From: an uncultured Paracoccaceae bacterium
GTDB lineage: Bacteria > Pseudomonadota > Alphaproteobacteria > Rhodobacterales > Rhodobacteraceae
Length of the DNA stretch: 64,000 nt
Assembly (NCBI GenBank): GCA_938002605.1
Contig: CALLAF010000004.1
Span: forward strand, 280,108 to 344,107
Reading direction: 5' to 3'
How positions within the stretch are numbered: the stretch's first letter is position 1; every line of letters begins with the position of its first letter. Below, piece by piece: positions 17,057-26,962 of this stretch. The notes under the pieces are model-generated. The model was not told the DNA's origin. It did not search any database and was given only the letters and a program-made list of their open reading frames with translations. A program made the translations under genes and the position numbers.

Positions 17057-19342
17057 CTAGCTCGCTTGTGCAAACGGTGGGATCGATGACCCATCTGACC
17101 CGCTATCTTTGGACCCTCCGCCACTAAAGTGGCCTGCAAGTTCCTTCATCTCTCCGGCTTTTTGTCGCAATTCAAGCGATGACGTTGCGCTTTCATCAAC
17201 CATTGCTGCGTTTTGCTGCGTCACGCGATCCAACACAACGATGCCAGAGTTGATCTCAGACAGGCCTGTGGATTGCTCTTCTGCACCGCTCGCGATTTCT
17301 TTGATCTGCGCCGAAACCTCGTTGACGCCTGAGAGAACCTCTTCAATGGCCGCGCCCATATCAGATACCAAACCTACGCCAATAGCGATATTGTCGTTTG
17401 ACCCAACGATCAGTCTTCGAATTTCTGACGCCCCGTCGGACGAACGCTGCGCCAATGCGCGCACCTCGGATGCAACAACTGCAAACCCAAGCCCTGCGTC
17501 CCCTGCGCGCGCGGCTTCTACGCCTGCGTTCAGTGCCAATAAGTTGGTCTGGAATGCGATATCATCCATCAACTGCACGATATGGCCGATTTGTTCCGAT
17601 GAATCTTCGATCGTTTTCATCGCACTGACAGCCTCACGCCGCACCTTCTCACCACGTTCTGCTTGTGAGCGCGTACCCTCAATCGCACTCGCAATATCAC
17701 GGGCACCCGTAGCTGTTGCTTTCACGCTGGTACTAATTTCATGCATCGCAGCAGCAGTTTCCTCGAGCGTTGCTGCTTGGTTTTCGGTGCGTTGCGACAA
17801 ACTTACCGTGTTGTCGTTAAGGCGTTCCGCGTCACTATCAATTTGCTCAGCGTTTGCTTGTAAATTGCCAACAATTCCACCAAGAGATTTGACGGTATTG
17901 TTGAAGTTGTTCCGCAGCTCCTCATACTCCGCCGGGAAACTCTGTCGTAGATCGCAATCAAGCTTTCCTTCAGCGAGGGCAGCGAGCGCATTGCCCAGTT
18001 GCCGCATAACGTCTGCTTGCGCTTCGACGCTCTTTTGCCGTTCTGAAATTGCATCCTGACCCGCGGCGAGTTCCGTCTTAAACCGTTCCAAGGCACGTGC
18101 GATATCACCCAATTCATCACCCGTTTTCGTTTCAGCAACGATGCTTTCCAAATCCCCACCGGACAAGGTCGTTACACTATCAGACAAAGCGACAATTCTG
18201 CGTGTCAGCTTGCTAGCGATCCAAAACGCAAGGGCCGCAACAATAACCAACACGATCACCGTTTGAAGGAATACAAGTGACAGCAAATGGCGGGTCGCAG
18301 CGTTCGCTTCGGTCAGGTCTTGTTCTAAGACTAGGTGCCATTCTTTGCCAAAAGCATCGAACACCTTGGTGTAGGCAATAACCGGTTCACCCGACAGACC
18401 AGTCACCCCAGTCATCATCGTTTCTTCGCTGTGTTGCGCAGCTTCGATCTGAGGCAGCGCAGGCAAAACGTCGAGAAGCCCATGCCCCCCCGGTCGTGTT
18501 GAATTTGAACGCGCGGTCCCATCTTCGCCTACAGCATAAATCTGCCCCGTTTCACCTAATACGTCGCTGTCTGAGATAATATGTCCAATTTTGTCTGCAG
18601 GTAATTGTAACGCCACAACGCCCAAGCGCGTACCATCAGTATCAAATACCGGGGCTGCTACAAATTTCGCCGGGGTCCCGCCGCTCGGGGCATAGGCCGC
18701 AAAATCTGTGACATATACTTCACCATGCTGCATGGACGTGGCTTTTTGAAAAGCTACGCCCAGATCACTGTTTGAATATTCACCGGACCGGAAGTTCGTC
18801 GCAAAATCGAGTTCTTTAAAAACAGAGTAGACGAGGTTCCCTTCTAGATCGAAAAGAAACACACCGTAATATTCACGTTCTTTTTGAAAGCTATGGAATG
18901 TCTCATGAAACTCTGCATGCGTCTCTGACCATATGGATCCGTCCGCCGCATCTCTCAATTGATCTTTTTCACCCGCTGGGTAAGGGCTATCGAAAACGTA
19001 GAGTTGCTGGAGCGCTTCTTGCGCGGTTCCATCAAAGGCTTCCCAACCGCTATGAAACCCCTTGATTGCATCGAATGTTGCGTGGCTATCAGCAAGGACC
19101 CTAAGATCCACATTTACCGCTGAAAACCAGACTGTCAGTTGGTTTGATTTCTCATCTAGCAAATTCATGAACCCAAGTTCGCGTTGGGCGTTTAGCTCGC
19201 TTCGTGCTGTCGCAAACGACAACAACGAAAATGCAACCATCAAGGCCAAGGTGGGCACGGCAACAAGTATTGGAAACTTGTGCCGTAACTTCATGCGACG
19301 CCAACGGCTACGACGGTTCTTACCTTGCCAGACATTCGACAT
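17057..19342 (-). CDS. Methyl-accepting chemotaxis protein
   Basis: A 761-residue transmembrane chemoreceptor. TM1 spans about residues 24-47, a long periplasmic sensor region about 48-345 (dCache-like, with a [11 protein letters not shown] segment), and TM2 about 348-373. A HAMP domain follows ([21 protein letters not shown]), then a second HAMP-like stretch, then the signalling domain with the hairpin tip [20 protein letters not shown], which contacts CheA/CheW. The C-terminus is short and has no CheR pentapeptide that I can recognise. GGAGAG lies before the ATG at 19342, which supports this start. No other chemotaxis genes are nearby; the ligand is unknown. Confidence 0.95.
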   Translation of the reverse strand: MSNVWQGKNRRSRWRRMKLRHKFPILVAVPTLALMVAFSLLSFATARSELNAQRELGFMNLLDEKSNQLTVWFSAVNVDLRVLADSHATFDAIKGFHSGWEAFDGTAQEALQQLYVFDSPYPAGEKDQLRDAADGSIWSETHAEFHETFHSFQKEREYYGVFLFDLEGNLVYSVFKELDFATNFRSGEYSNSDLGVAFQKATSMQHGEVYVTDFAAYAPSGGTPAKFVAAPVFDTDGTRLGVVALQLPADKIGHIISDSDVLGETGQIYAVGEDGTARSNSTRPGGHGLLDVLPALPQIEAAQHSEETMMTGVTGLSGEPVIAYTKVFDAFGKEWHLVLEQDLTEANAATRHLLSLVFLQTVIVLVIVAALAFWIASKLTRRIVALSDSVTTLSGGDLESIVAETKTGDELGDIARALERFKTELAAGQDAISERQKSVEAQADVMRQLGNALAALAEGKLDCDLRQSFPAEYEELRNNFNNTVKSLGGIVGNLQANAEQIDSDAERLNDNTVSLSQRTENQAATLEETAAAMHEISTSVKATATGARDIASAIEGTRSQAERGEKVRREAVSAMKTIEDSSEQIGHIVQLMDDIAFQTNLLALNAGVEAARAGDAGLGFAVVASEVRALAQRSSDGASEIRRLIVGSNDNIAIGVGLVSDMGAAIEEVLSGVNEVSAQIKEIASGAEEQSTGLSEINSGIVVLDRVTQQNAAMVDESATSSLELRQKAGEMKELAGHFSGGGSKDSGSDGSSIPPFAQAS

Positions 19343-19521
19343 TTCATACTCTCCAACTGGTTTTCAAGAGCGCGGGTTATACGCTGTACAGAATCTCTAG
19401 CTGAAGGTTCCTTAGATTTGATTAAGCCGCCCAATTGGCCATAGTGACGTAATTGAGGCGTTCATTCGGACGTTTGCAGGAAACAGCGCGCCAGCACTAC
19501 TTTTAGCCGTGCAGAGCGCTT

Positions 19522-20082
19522 TCAGCTTTGGCCCGTTGCAAGCATCGACGATAAATCAAAAGCAGCAAAACCCTGTTGTTCGCTTGTCAGTACAAGGAAA
19601 TCACCTAACGGGTGAATATCCAATCCCTTGGGCCCGCCTTCTTGTGCGTTGTGTCTTCCCGCTAAAAAAGTTGCGTCATCCATAATCTTGAACGATCTGG
19701 TCGGCTGGTGGTCACCTTGCCAGTTGGTCGTATCTTCATGCCAATAGTGCACCAAAGGCGCACCGGCATCAGCAACCAAAACGCCGCGCCCATCTTGTAT
19801 AAACCGCACCCCATGCGGGTAGGCAGACCCCATTAATCGGCCCGATGGTTCAGCGTGTTTCGAAAGGCGCCGATAGGACAGTTTAAACAACGTAATAGAT
19901 TCGGCAACAAAGCCAGCAACAGCGATCATGTTGCCGCTAGGCGAAAAGCGACAATCTTCTGTGCGCTTAAGGTCGACATCTTCAGGGGTTATCCCGGACG
20001 CAAATTCAATTTTGGCCGCGTGCTTTTGGCCATCTTTGGCCTGTTCCAAGGCAAGCGTGCCTTCTTCGACTATTTCGATCAT
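19522..20082 (-). CDS. Small beta-propeller-like hypothetical protein
   Basis: A 186-residue protein without a signal peptide. Repeated segments such as RFSPSGNMIAVAGFVAESITLF, VRFIQDGRGVLVADAGAPLVHYW and LDIHPLGDFLVLTSEQQGFAAFDL look like WD40/lactonase beta-propeller blades, but only about three to four blades are present, too few for a closed propeller. It could be the remaining part of a longer protein, or it may oligomerise. Upstream in the same frame there is a stop 10 codons before the ATG, and no further blade-like coding is visible. No confident ribosome-binding site. Function not recognised. Confidence 0.65.
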   Translation of the reverse strand: MIEIVEEGTLALEQAKDGQKHAAKIEFASGITPEDVDLKRTEDCRFSPSGNMIAVAGFVAESITLFKLSYRRLSKHAEPSGRLMGSAYPHGVRFIQDGRGVLVADAGAPLVHYWHEDTTNWQGDHQPTRSFKIMDDATFLAGRHNAQEGGPKGLDIHPLGDFLVLTSEQQGFAAFDLSSMLATGQS

Positions 20083-20314
20083 TTTGGTCTTAGCAATAAT
20101 AGTTTTTTTGATCTTAATTAGCTACACGCCCAACGCGTACCGAAGCAATGGGCCCGCAAACGATCCGCCCTTCCCAAATCGCCAAAATTCCGTTATGGCC
20201 CGACAATCTTGAGAGACCGGCGCCCGCATTCCAGCGCCTGCCAAAGAAGATACCGGAATGAGGGGGAATACGCCCCCTACGCAAAATGGGCTGCGGCCCG
20301 ACTAGGAAAACATG

Positions 20315-22441
20315 ATGTTTAACGAAGTAAAAAAATCTATGCAGTGGGGGCAGGATACGCTCACACTTGAAACGGGCAAAATTGCCCGTCAGGCAGACGG
20401 CACAGTTATCGCCACCTTGGGCGAAACCTCTGTTATGGCAAACGTGACATTCGCAAAGTCACAAAAACCGGGTCAGGATTTCTTTCCGCTGACCGTTCAT
20501 TACCAAGAGAAATACTACGCCGCCGGTAAAGTGCCAGGCGGCTTTTTCAAACGCGAAGCACGTCCAACTGAAAAAGAGACGCTGACATCCCGTTTGATCG
20601 ACCGTCCAATTCGCCCGCTATTCGTCCCCGGCTTCAAAAACGAAGTTTTGGTGATGTGTACAGTGTTGTCACATGACATGATCAATGACCCCGATATGGT
20701 TGCAATGATCGCAGCATCTGCAGCACTGACAATTTCTGGCGCCCCATTCCGTGGCCCGATCGGTGCTTGTCGCGTTGGTTTTGTGGATGGTGAATATATC
20801 CTAAACCCAGAAATCGACGACATGCACAACCTGCGTCTGAACCCAGAGCAGCGTTTGGATCTTGTTGTTGCCGGCACCAAAGACGCCGTGATGATGGTTG
20901 AATCAGAAGCATACGAACTGTCCGAGGCTGAAATGCTTGGTGCGGTAAACTTTGCTCACGAGCAAATCCAGCCTGTAATCGACCTGATCATTGATCTGGC
21001 CGAAGACTGCGCGAAAGAGCCGTTTGAATTCGAACCTATCGATTATTCTGATCTTTCCGCAGCCGTCAAAGCCGCCGGCGAAGACGCAATGCGTGCCGCC
21101 TATGCGATCACTGATAAGCAAGAGCGCACAGCCGCAGTTGCTGCGGCCAAAGCGTCTATCATCGATGCGCTGACCGACGAGCAAAAAGAAGACGGTAACT
21201 TGGGCGCAGCGCTTAAGACACTGGAATCAAATGTTCTGCGCGGCGACGTTGTGAAGAACGGCAAACGGATCGACGGGCGTGCGCTCGACACGATCCGTCC
21301 AATCGTTTCTGAAACAGGTATCTTGCCACGGACACACGGGTCAGCCTTGTTCACACGCGGCGAAACCCAAGGTCTGGTTGTGACCACATTGGGCACCGGC
21401 GACGATGAGCAAATGATCGACTCGCTGACTGGCATGTATAAATCTAACTTTATGCTGCACTATAACTTCCCACCGTATTCTGTTGGTGAAGTTGGTCGCG
21501 TCGGTTCGCCCGGTCGCCGTGAAATCGGTCACGGGAAACTGGCATGGCGTGCGCTTCAGGCGGTTCTGCCGGCTGCAACTGATTTCCCATACACGATCCG
21601 CTTGGTATCTGAGATCACTGAATCCAATGGGTCGTCTTCAATGGCGTCGGTTTGCGGTGGGTCACTGTCCATGATGGACGCAGGCGTGCCGCTGAAAGCA
21701 CCGGTTGCAGGCGTTGCGATGGGTCTGGTCATGGAAGACGATGGCGATTACGCGATCTTGTCTGACATCTTGGGTGACGAAGATCACCTTGGCGACATGG
21801 ACTTTAAAGTTGCGGGTACCGAAAACGGGATCACGTCACTGCAAATGGACATCAAGATTGCGGGCATCACGTCTGACATCATGTCCAAAGCATTGGACCA
21901 AGCGAAAGCCGGCCGTTTGCATATTCTTGGTGAGATGGGCAAAGCCCTGACAGGCGCGCAGGAATTCTCTGTGCACGCACCCAAGATCGAAACCATGCAG
22001 ATCCCAACCGACAAAATCCGCGAAGTTATCGGATCAGGTGGTAAGGTTATCCGCGAAATCGTTGAAACATCCGGCGCAAAAGTCGATATCAACGACGAAG
22101 GTGTGATCAAACTGGCCTCTAACGATGCCGAAGCGATCAAAAAAGCCTACGACATGATCCATTCCATCGTGGCAGAGCCAGAAGAAGGCGTGATCTACAA
22201 AGGCAAAGTTGTGAAACTTGTCGACTTTGGCGCATTCGTGAACTTCTTTGGCAAGCGCGACGGGTTGGTCCACGTGTCCCAAATCGAAAACCGCCGCTTG
22301 AACCACCCTTCAGACGTTCTCAAAGAAGGTCAAGAAGTCTGGGTCAAACTGCTCGGCTTTGATGACCGTGGTAAAGTACGCTTGGCCATGAAAATGGTGA
22401 ACCAAGAGACTTGCAAAGAAGAAGCACCCGCAGAAGAGTAA
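20315..22441 (+). CDS. pnp: Polynucleotide phosphorylase
   Basis: A 708-residue PNPase, the phosphorolytic 3'-5' exoribonuclease and degradosome component. It has two RNase PH-like domains (about residues 10-230 and 315-545, the second with [15 protein letters not shown] and [19 protein letters not shown]), an intervening helical domain, a KH domain (about 553-615, [15 protein letters not shown]) and an S1 domain (about 620-690). Two ATGs lie in tandem at 20312 and 20315. The second has AGGA at better spacing (seven bases) and yields the typical [12 protein letters not shown] start. A 232-base upstream region separates it from the divergent beta-propeller gene. A strong terminator follows. 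Confidence 0.97.
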   Translation: MFNEVKKSMQWGQDTLTLETGKIARQADGTVIATLGETSVMANVTFAKSQKPGQDFFPLTVHYQEKYYAAGKVPGGFFKREARPTEKETLTSRLIDRPIRPLFVPGFKNEVLVMCTVLSHDMINDPDMVAMIAASAALTISGAPFRGPIGACRVGFVDGEYILNPEIDDMHNLRLNPEQRLDLVVAGTKDAVMMVESEAYELSEAEMLGAVNFAHEQIQPVIDLIIDLAEDCAKEPFEFEPIDYSDLSAAVKAAGEDAMRAAYAITDKQERTAAVAAAKASIIDALTDEQKEDGNLGAALKTLESNVLRGDVVKNGKRIDGRALDTIRPIVSETGILPRTHGSALFTRGETQGLVVTTLGTGDDEQMIDSLTGMYKSNFMLHYNFPPYSVGEVGRVGSPGRREIGHGKLAWRALQAVLPAATDFPYTIRLVSEITESNGSSSMASVCGGSLSMMDAGVPLKAPVAGVAMGLVMEDDGDYAILSDILGDEDHLGDMDFKVAGTENGITSLQMDIKIAGITSDIMSKALDQAKAGRLHILGEMGKALTGAQEFSVHAPKIETMQIPTDKIREVIGSGGKVIREIVETSGAKVDINDEGVIKLASNDAEAIKKAYDMIHSIVAEPEEGVIYKGKVVKLVDFGAFVNFFGKRDGLVHVSQIENRRLNHPSDVLKEGQEVWVKLLGFDDRGKVRLAMKMVNQETCKEEAPAEE

Positions 22442-22462
22442 TCTTCGATGCTTTCAAGTTGC

Positions 22463-22493
22463 AAAGGCCCCGGTAGAAACACCGGGGCCTTTT
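22463..22493 (+). terminator. Rho-independent terminator after pnp
   Basis: AAAGGCCCCGGT / ACCGGGGCCTTTT perfect stem with AGAAAC-type loop and a short T-run. Confidence 0.95.
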
Positions 22494-22541
22494 GTGGTTT
22501 GGTTGGGTTCGAGAGTGAAATAATGAACAAAAGGCTTTTCC

Positions 22542-23402
22542 ATGTTCAATACAAACCTAAAACACTTCCAATTCGTATTTGCGCATAAGTTCTTTGTTGG
22601 CCCATCTGATCGGAACTATTTTCTCGCCCGTTTTGCAAAAATTTACGGAATGCATGAGGAGTTTTGGTGGCAATCACTTCAGGCCATCGAAAAGCTTTTA
22701 AAAGCTGGGCTGGTCTTAAATGGCGTTTCTGTGAAGAACGGATACAGGCACGACATAGAAAGGTTGTGGGAGGAGCACCTAAATGTTTTTGAAAAACTTG
22801 CCGTCGGCACGCTTCAAAAGCCCCAAAAGCTCGATATTAGGTTCTGGCAGGACGTGCCTCTGAAGAACTTCATTGCGGGGGTTAACCGAATGGGACACCC
22901 CGATAGTCGATACGGCCTTGTTGGATATAGCAATTCTGAAGATGATATATTTAAGCTCGACCAACTTGTCTTCGAATTGCGGCGCCGAACCGTTGGTTTA
23001 GAGTGGATTGTCGGCGAAAATTGGGAAGATAAGCGTTTGCTCGCATATAACGGGCAACCGTATCGCAATGTAATCAGACAACTGCCGAACCATCAAATAC
23101 GCAGTACGGAAGTTCCCAAAGGTGAATTTAATACAGTTGGAACTGATCTAGAAGATATTTTTTATTCATGGAATCTTGCGTTTACGAGATCCGATACAGA
23201 TCTTGAAAAACCTGCGCCTGCTAATGTGGCATCAACCTTTGCAGGATTTGGGAATTCTTATCTCCACCTTTTGTGGGATACATTGAATAAAACTGAAATT
23301 AACGACGAAATGCAGGAAAAAGTAATATGGCTACTGGATAACGTCATAGTAGGAAAAAGCGCTGAAGACGAGATTCGAAAATTACTAGAATCGAAGCATT
23401 AA
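22542..23402 (+). CDS. AT-rich orphan gene, possible HEPN-like N-terminal domain
   Basis: A 286-residue soluble protein with clearly lower GC and different codon use (many ATA, AAT, TTT, GAA codons) than its neighbours, suggesting transfer. The first 90 residues, with YFLARFAKIYGMHEEFWWQ, then LQAIEKLLKAGLVLNG and a YRHDIERLWEEH helix, resemble the helix pattern of HEPN domains (an 'EKLLKA...HDI..L' arrangement). A canonical HEPN RNase motif (R-x4-6-H) is not obvious. The remainder has an AGVNRMGHPDSRYGLVGYSN loop and a helical C-terminus, unrecognised. AAAAGG lies seven bases before the ATG. It stands alone between the pnp terminator and an opposite-strand gene. Role unknown; an antiviral or toxin role would be speculation. 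Confidence 0.75.
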   Translation: MFNTNLKHFQFVFAHKFFVGPSDRNYFLARFAKIYGMHEEFWWQSLQAIEKLLKAGLVLNGVSVKNGYRHDIERLWEEHLNVFEKLAVGTLQKPQKLDIRFWQDVPLKNFIAGVNRMGHPDSRYGLVGYSNSEDDIFKLDQLVFELRRRTVGLEWIVGENWEDKRLLAYNGQPYRNVIRQLPNHQIRSTEVPKGEFNTVGTDLEDIFYSWNLAFTRSDTDLEKPAPANVASTFAGFGNSYLHLLWDTLNKTEINDEMQEKVIWLLDNVIVGKSAEDEIRKLLESKH

Positions 23403-23517
23403 GCGCAAACTTCACAGCACAGGTCCGATTTTGATGAATAGCGGTCAAGTCACGCATAGCAGAGACCTATCGACTGGCTTTATGGCGATGGACAGCTTGA
23501 TTGTTGTCCTATCGTTA

Positions 23518-23799
23518 TCAACTCCGCGACAGATAATCCGCTGACACATAACCCGTGGTTTGCGGCGCATCCGATAGCGATACCCGGCACCAGCGTTGTC
23601 CGACTTCGGTGACGCATTCGTGCAGGTTCAATGGGGTCCCGTCTGGCAGGCCGACGATGATGTTAAACCCAAGCCCCGGCCCCGCGCGCAGTTTTAGAAG
23701 TTCATCTCCTGTACCCTCGACAAATGTGCGCCCTCCCGACAAGCCGCAGCTTGCGACAAACACCAAAGCAAAAGTCATTGAAATTGCACTGCGGAACAT
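23518..23799 (-). CDS. Small SH3-domain lipoprotein
   Basis: A 93-residue lipoprotein. The start at 23799 has AGGTGAGCCC upstream and yields MFRSAISMTFALVFVASCG, with a VASC lipobox. The mature part is one bacterial SH3 (SH3_3) domain: LKLRAGPGLGFNIIVGLPDG, a cysteine pair (ECV...RWCRV) and the final GYVSADYLSRS. Such domains bind peptidoglycan peptides or act as envelope adaptors. The open frame extends 51 codons upstream but without features. It is divergent to the outer-membrane-protein gene at 24022, sharing a 222-base promoter region. Confidence 0.82.
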   Translation of the reverse strand: MFRSAISMTFALVFVASCGLSGGRTFVEGTGDELLKLRAGPGLGFNIIVGLPDGTPLNLHECVTEVGQRWCRVSLSDAPQTTGYVSADYLSRS

Positions 23800-24021
23800 G
23801 GGCTCACCTCTTTTGTTTTCCAATTCATAGACCGAGGCTGCGGTAAATCCTAGGCCGTCTGATCGGTTCATCAAAGGAATAGACACATGTTTGCATCCTA
23901 GGTTGGCCCCCTCGCCCAAATTTTTCCAAATACGGCAACACACGCAAAGCATTCGTCCACCTTTTGTAAAGGTACCACCCGTATCAACCCGACGTACATG
24001 TTTATATCGGAGCCTCTATAC

Positions 24022-24645
24022 ATGAAAGCCCTTCCCATATTCTGCGCCTTGCTGAGCACTGCAACACCCATCTTTGCACGCGATGTCGGTGACACATCAG
24101 TGAACCTCGGGATCTCGACTTTCGGGGCCAACTTAGAGGCCGCGTATCAGATTGACCCTGCCATGCGCGTCAGAGGTACGTTGATGGGTGGAATCAGCTT
24201 GGACTACGATGAAAACAATGATGACGGCGATTTTTCCGGTACTTTTGACCTTGGTGGGGCAGCATTTCTTGGTGACTATTATCCGGGACAAAGCGGCTGG
24301 CGCGTATCCGGCGGATTGTTCTTTTCGAATACAGAGCTTAGCCTAACTGGCACGACAGATATTGATGGGCTTGGTAGCCAATCAGTAACTGCCACGGCAG
24401 AGTTCGAAAACAAAATTGCACCAATGTTGACCACCGGTTACGATCTGGCGTTCGGTCGCGGGTGGTCATTCAATTCGGAAATCGGCGTCATCTTCAACGG
24501 CGGCATTGATTTGAATATCATCGCGGACAATTCGGCCATTCAACAAGATGTGGATGATGATACCGACGTGCAGGACGCTAAGGACGATGCTGATGACATT
24601 ACCGTCCTGCCCTATATCGGGGTTTCGCTAGGTTATCGTTTCTAA
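24022..24645 (+). CDS. Small outer-membrane beta-barrel protein
   Basis: A 207-residue exported protein: signal peptide MKALPIFCALLSTATPIFA, then alternating beta-strand segments with aromatic girdles and a final GVSLGYRF that ends in Phe, as expected for outer-membrane barrels recognised by BamA. The strands RVRGTLMGGISLDYD, GWRVSGGLFFSNTELSL and GWSFNSEIGVIFNGG suggest an eight-stranded barrel of the OmpW/Omp25 type. An acidic loop near the C-terminus (DDDTDVQDAKDDADD) would be external and could bind cations. The start at 24022 is preferred over an ATG eight codons upstream because it begins the signal peptide. Function unknown. Confidence 0.78.
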   Translation: MKALPIFCALLSTATPIFARDVGDTSVNLGISTFGANLEAAYQIDPAMRVRGTLMGGISLDYDENNDDGDFSGTFDLGGAAFLGDYYPGQSGWRVSGGLFFSNTELSLTGTTDIDGLGSQSVTATAEFENKIAPMLTTGYDLAFGRGWSFNSEIGVIFNGGIDLNIIADNSAIQQDVDDDTDVQDAKDDADDITVLPYIGVSLGYRF

Positions 24646-24652
24646 CGACCAT

Positions 24653-24690
24653 AAAAAAGCGGGCGCAGGACAGTATCCTGCACCCGCTAT
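24653..24690 (-). terminator. Terminator, mainly for the peroxiredoxin gene
   Basis: Stem GCGGGTGCAGGA / TCCTGCGCCCGC read on the minus strand, loop TACTG, followed by TTTTTTAT. It also lies at the 3' end of the converging outer-membrane-protein gene and may serve both. Confidence 0.92.
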
Positions 24691-24700
24691 TCATTGCGGA

Positions 24701-25348
24701 TTACAGTTTGGTTGTGCGCAGGTAGGGCAGCACAGTTGTAAAATCGCCGTATTTTGCTTTGGCGTCTTCGTCGCTGACAGATGTCGGGATGATCACGTCA
24801 TCGCCGATATTCCAGTTTGCTGGCGTTGCCACACCTTGACCCGCTGAGGTTTGCAGACCGTCCAGCGCGCGCAGGACTTCGGCAAAGTTACGGCCAACCG
24901 TCATCGGATAGGTCATCGACAGTTTCAATTGCTTGTCGGGGCCAACAATAAAGACCGACCGCACTGTTGCGCTATCTGCAGGTGTGCGACCGTCGGGCAT
25001 ATAGGCCTCTGCTGGCAGCATATCGAACGCCTTGGCCATTTCGAGGTTTTCATCGGCAACGATCGGAAAGCCAGCGTTGGTGCCTGCAACGGACTCGATG
25101 TCGGTCTTCCATTTCTTGTGCTCTTCCGCGCTATCGATGCTGATGCCCAGAACCTTTGTGCCGCGCTTTTCCCATTCGTCGGCAAGTTGTGCTACAGCGC
25201 CGAATTCGGTGGTGCAGACAGGGGTAAAATCTTTGGGGTGTGAAAACAGCACAGCCCAGCTATCGCCGATCCAATCGTGTAAAGAAATTGTACCGTGATC
25301 CGTTTCGACTGTCAGATCAGGGATGGTGTCATTAATACGTAGGCCCAT
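24701..25348 (-). CDS. 1-Cys peroxiredoxin (Prx6 family)
   Basis: A 215-residue thiol peroxidase. The start at 25348 follows GGAG and gives MGLRINDTIPDLTVETDHG. The active-site box HPKDFTPVCTTEFG places the peroxidatic cysteine at residue 45, with the conserved Pro/Thr ahead of it, and the catalytic Arg region is in SATVRSVFIVGP. The long C-terminal arm (about 160-215, VATPANWNIGDDVIIPTSVSD) is typical of Prx6/1-Cys enzymes. It reduces H2O2 and organic hydroperoxides in the cytoplasm. The frame runs on upstream through RluA-gene antisense sequence, which is not part of the protein. No neighbouring redox gene. Confidence 0.95.
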   Translation of the reverse strand: MGLRINDTIPDLTVETDHGTISLHDWIGDSWAVLFSHPKDFTPVCTTEFGAVAQLADEWEKRGTKVLGISIDSAEEHKKWKTDIESVAGTNAGFPIVADENLEMAKAFDMLPAEAYMPDGRTPADSATVRSVFIVGPDKQLKLSMTYPMTVGRNFAEVLRALDGLQTSAGQGVATPANWNIGDDVIIPTSVSDEDAKAKYGDFTTVLPYLRTTKL

Positions 25349-25437
25349 GTGTGCGCTCCTATTTTGAATTGCGTTGCCTTTTATATAGGCCCGCAAATTC
25401 AAATGCGCTATGGGCTGAGCCTGTTTGTCGCAGGCAG

Positions 25438-26082
25438 CTAAAATGGGCACTTCGCCGTGATCCGCATCCCCTGCCCACCATCGGGGTGACGAAACTGGAA
25501 TGTCTCGGAATGTAACATCAGGCGTGGATAGTCTTGGGCCGGACCTTCGGCATAAAACGGATCGCCCAAAATCGGATGCCCAAGCGCCAGCATATGCACA
25601 CGAAGCTGGTGTGATCGCCCGGTTTTTGGCATCAGCCGAACGCGGGTCTCGCCATTCCCTTTGCGCTGCACGCGCCAATCGGTCACCGCTTGTTTTCCAT
25701 TCTCATGGTCAACCATTTGCTTTGGGCGGTTTGGCCAATCGACGATCAGCGGCAAATCCACGGTCCCTGTTTTCTCTGTCATTTCGCCCCAGACGCGCGC
25801 GACATAGGTTTTCTTGGTTTGCCGCTTTTCAAACTGCAACCCAAGGTGGCGCTGCGCATGTGGGGTCAACGCAAAAACTATAACCCCCGATGTATCCCGG
25901 TCCAAACGGTGGATCAAAAGCGCGGTTGGGAAAACGGCCTTGACCCGTGCCATCAGACAATCGGCCAGATGCTCGCCTTTACCGGGTACGGACAACAGCC
26001 CGCTTGGTTTATCGACTAATACAACCTCATGGTCATCATGCAAGATAACCAGCGGATCGGTGGGTGGGTTATAGTCGGTCAT
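25438..26082 (-). CDS. RluA-family pseudouridine synthase
   Basis: A 214-residue RluA-type pseudouridine synthase with the catalytic motif HRLDRDTSGVIVFA (nucleophilic Asp in RLD, about residue 62). The KKTYVARVWG segment and the substrate-binding GRSHQLRVHMLALGHPILGD region follow. It has no N-terminal S4 domain, like RluA itself, which modifies 23S rRNA U746 and tRNA U32. The exact target cannot be read from the sequence. Its start codon overlaps the stop of the upstream YggS gene by four bases, so the pair is an operon. Confidence 0.92.
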   Translation of the reverse strand: MTDYNPPTDPLVILHDDHEVVLVDKPSGLLSVPGKGEHLADCLMARVKAVFPTALLIHRLDRDTSGVIVFALTPHAQRHLGLQFEKRQTKKTYVARVWGEMTEKTGTVDLPLIVDWPNRPKQMVDHENGKQAVTDWRVQRKGNGETRVRLMPKTGRSHQLRVHMLALGHPILGDPFYAEGPAQDYPRLMLHSETFQFRHPDGGQGMRITAKCPF

Positions 26083-26735
26083 TGCGCAGGCACGCGATCA
26101 CCGAAAATGGCAGAACCGACACGGATATGGGTTGCCCCTAGCGCAATCGCGCGTTCAAAATCGCTGCTCATGCCCATAGAAAGACCCGATAACCCGTTAC
26201 GCGCCGCAATCTTGGCCAGCAACGCAAAGTGGAGCGCGGGTTCTTCATCAACAGGAGGAATACACATCAACCCCTTGAGCGGCAGATCAAGCGCGCGCAC
26301 CTCGGCCACGAAAGTATCTGCATCTGATGGCAACACGCCGGCCTTTTGCGGTTCTTCCCCCGTGTTTACCTGCACGAATAGATCGGGACAGGACCCTATA
26401 TCTTGGGCCAACCGCGCAATCGTTGTGGCAAGTTTAGGGCGGTCAACCGTATGGATTGCCTGCGCCAGTTCCATCGCTTGCCGCGCTTTGTTGGTTTGGA
26501 GCGGCCCAATCATATGCAGTTTGATGCCTTCGTATTGCGCACGAAACCGTGGCCATTTTCCGGCCGCTTCTTGGACCTTATTTTCACCAAAGATTCGGTG
26601 ACCTTCGTCAAGAACCGCCGCGACACGTTCATCCGGTTGCACCTTAGAAACAGCAATAAGCGTCACATCGTCATAATCGCGGCCTGCAGCATCACAAGCT
26701 TTGCGCATTTTATCCTGAATATCGGCAAGGGGCAT
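26079..26735 (-). CDS. YggS family pyridoxal-phosphate homeostasis protein
   Basis: A 218-residue member of the alanine-racemase-fold YggS/PROSC family. The start at 26735 gives MPLADIQDKMRKACDAAGRD; the PLP lysine is in the TLIAVSKVQP motif (about residue 35). FGENKVQEAAGKWP, the HMIGPLQTNKARQAM segment (the substrate-like HxIGxLQxNK box) and the late LSMGMSSDFERAIALGATHIRVG are all present. It binds PLP and keeps free PLP and amino-acid pools in balance rather than acting as an enzyme. It overlaps the RluA-type gene by ATGA. The region upstream shares a promoter interval with the porin gene. Confidence 0.95.
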   Translation of the reverse strand: MPLADIQDKMRKACDAAGRDYDDVTLIAVSKVQPDERVAAVLDEGHRIFGENKVQEAAGKWPRFRAQYEGIKLHMIGPLQTNKARQAMELAQAIHTVDRPKLATTIARLAQDIGSCPDLFVQVNTGEEPQKAGVLPSDADTFVAEVRALDLPLKGLMCIPPVDEEPALHFALLAKIAARNGLSGLSMGMSSDFERAIALGATHIRVGSAIFGDRVPAQ

Positions 26736-26962
26736 GTTAAGGCTCCGAAAAATAAGGGTCACGTCACGTTTCAGGCCGAAATAAAGGGGAATCTGGGCGA
26801 TGTCACCGCCCAAAACACTGTGTGTCCTTGATGCATCATTTTGTGCGAACCCGCTAAATAAGGCTCTAATTTGCTTGAGTGTCGGCCCCAAACGGCGCAG
26901 TTACACACCAATGCTAGGAAAACTGGCATTCTTGGGAATGCAAAACACGAGGGAATAAATCC

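Noticed and set aside
20150..20240. Possible 34-codon minus-strand peptide in the pnp upstream region
   Set aside because: It begins at an ATG without a ribosome-binding site and has no recognised similarity; too short to support without conservation data.
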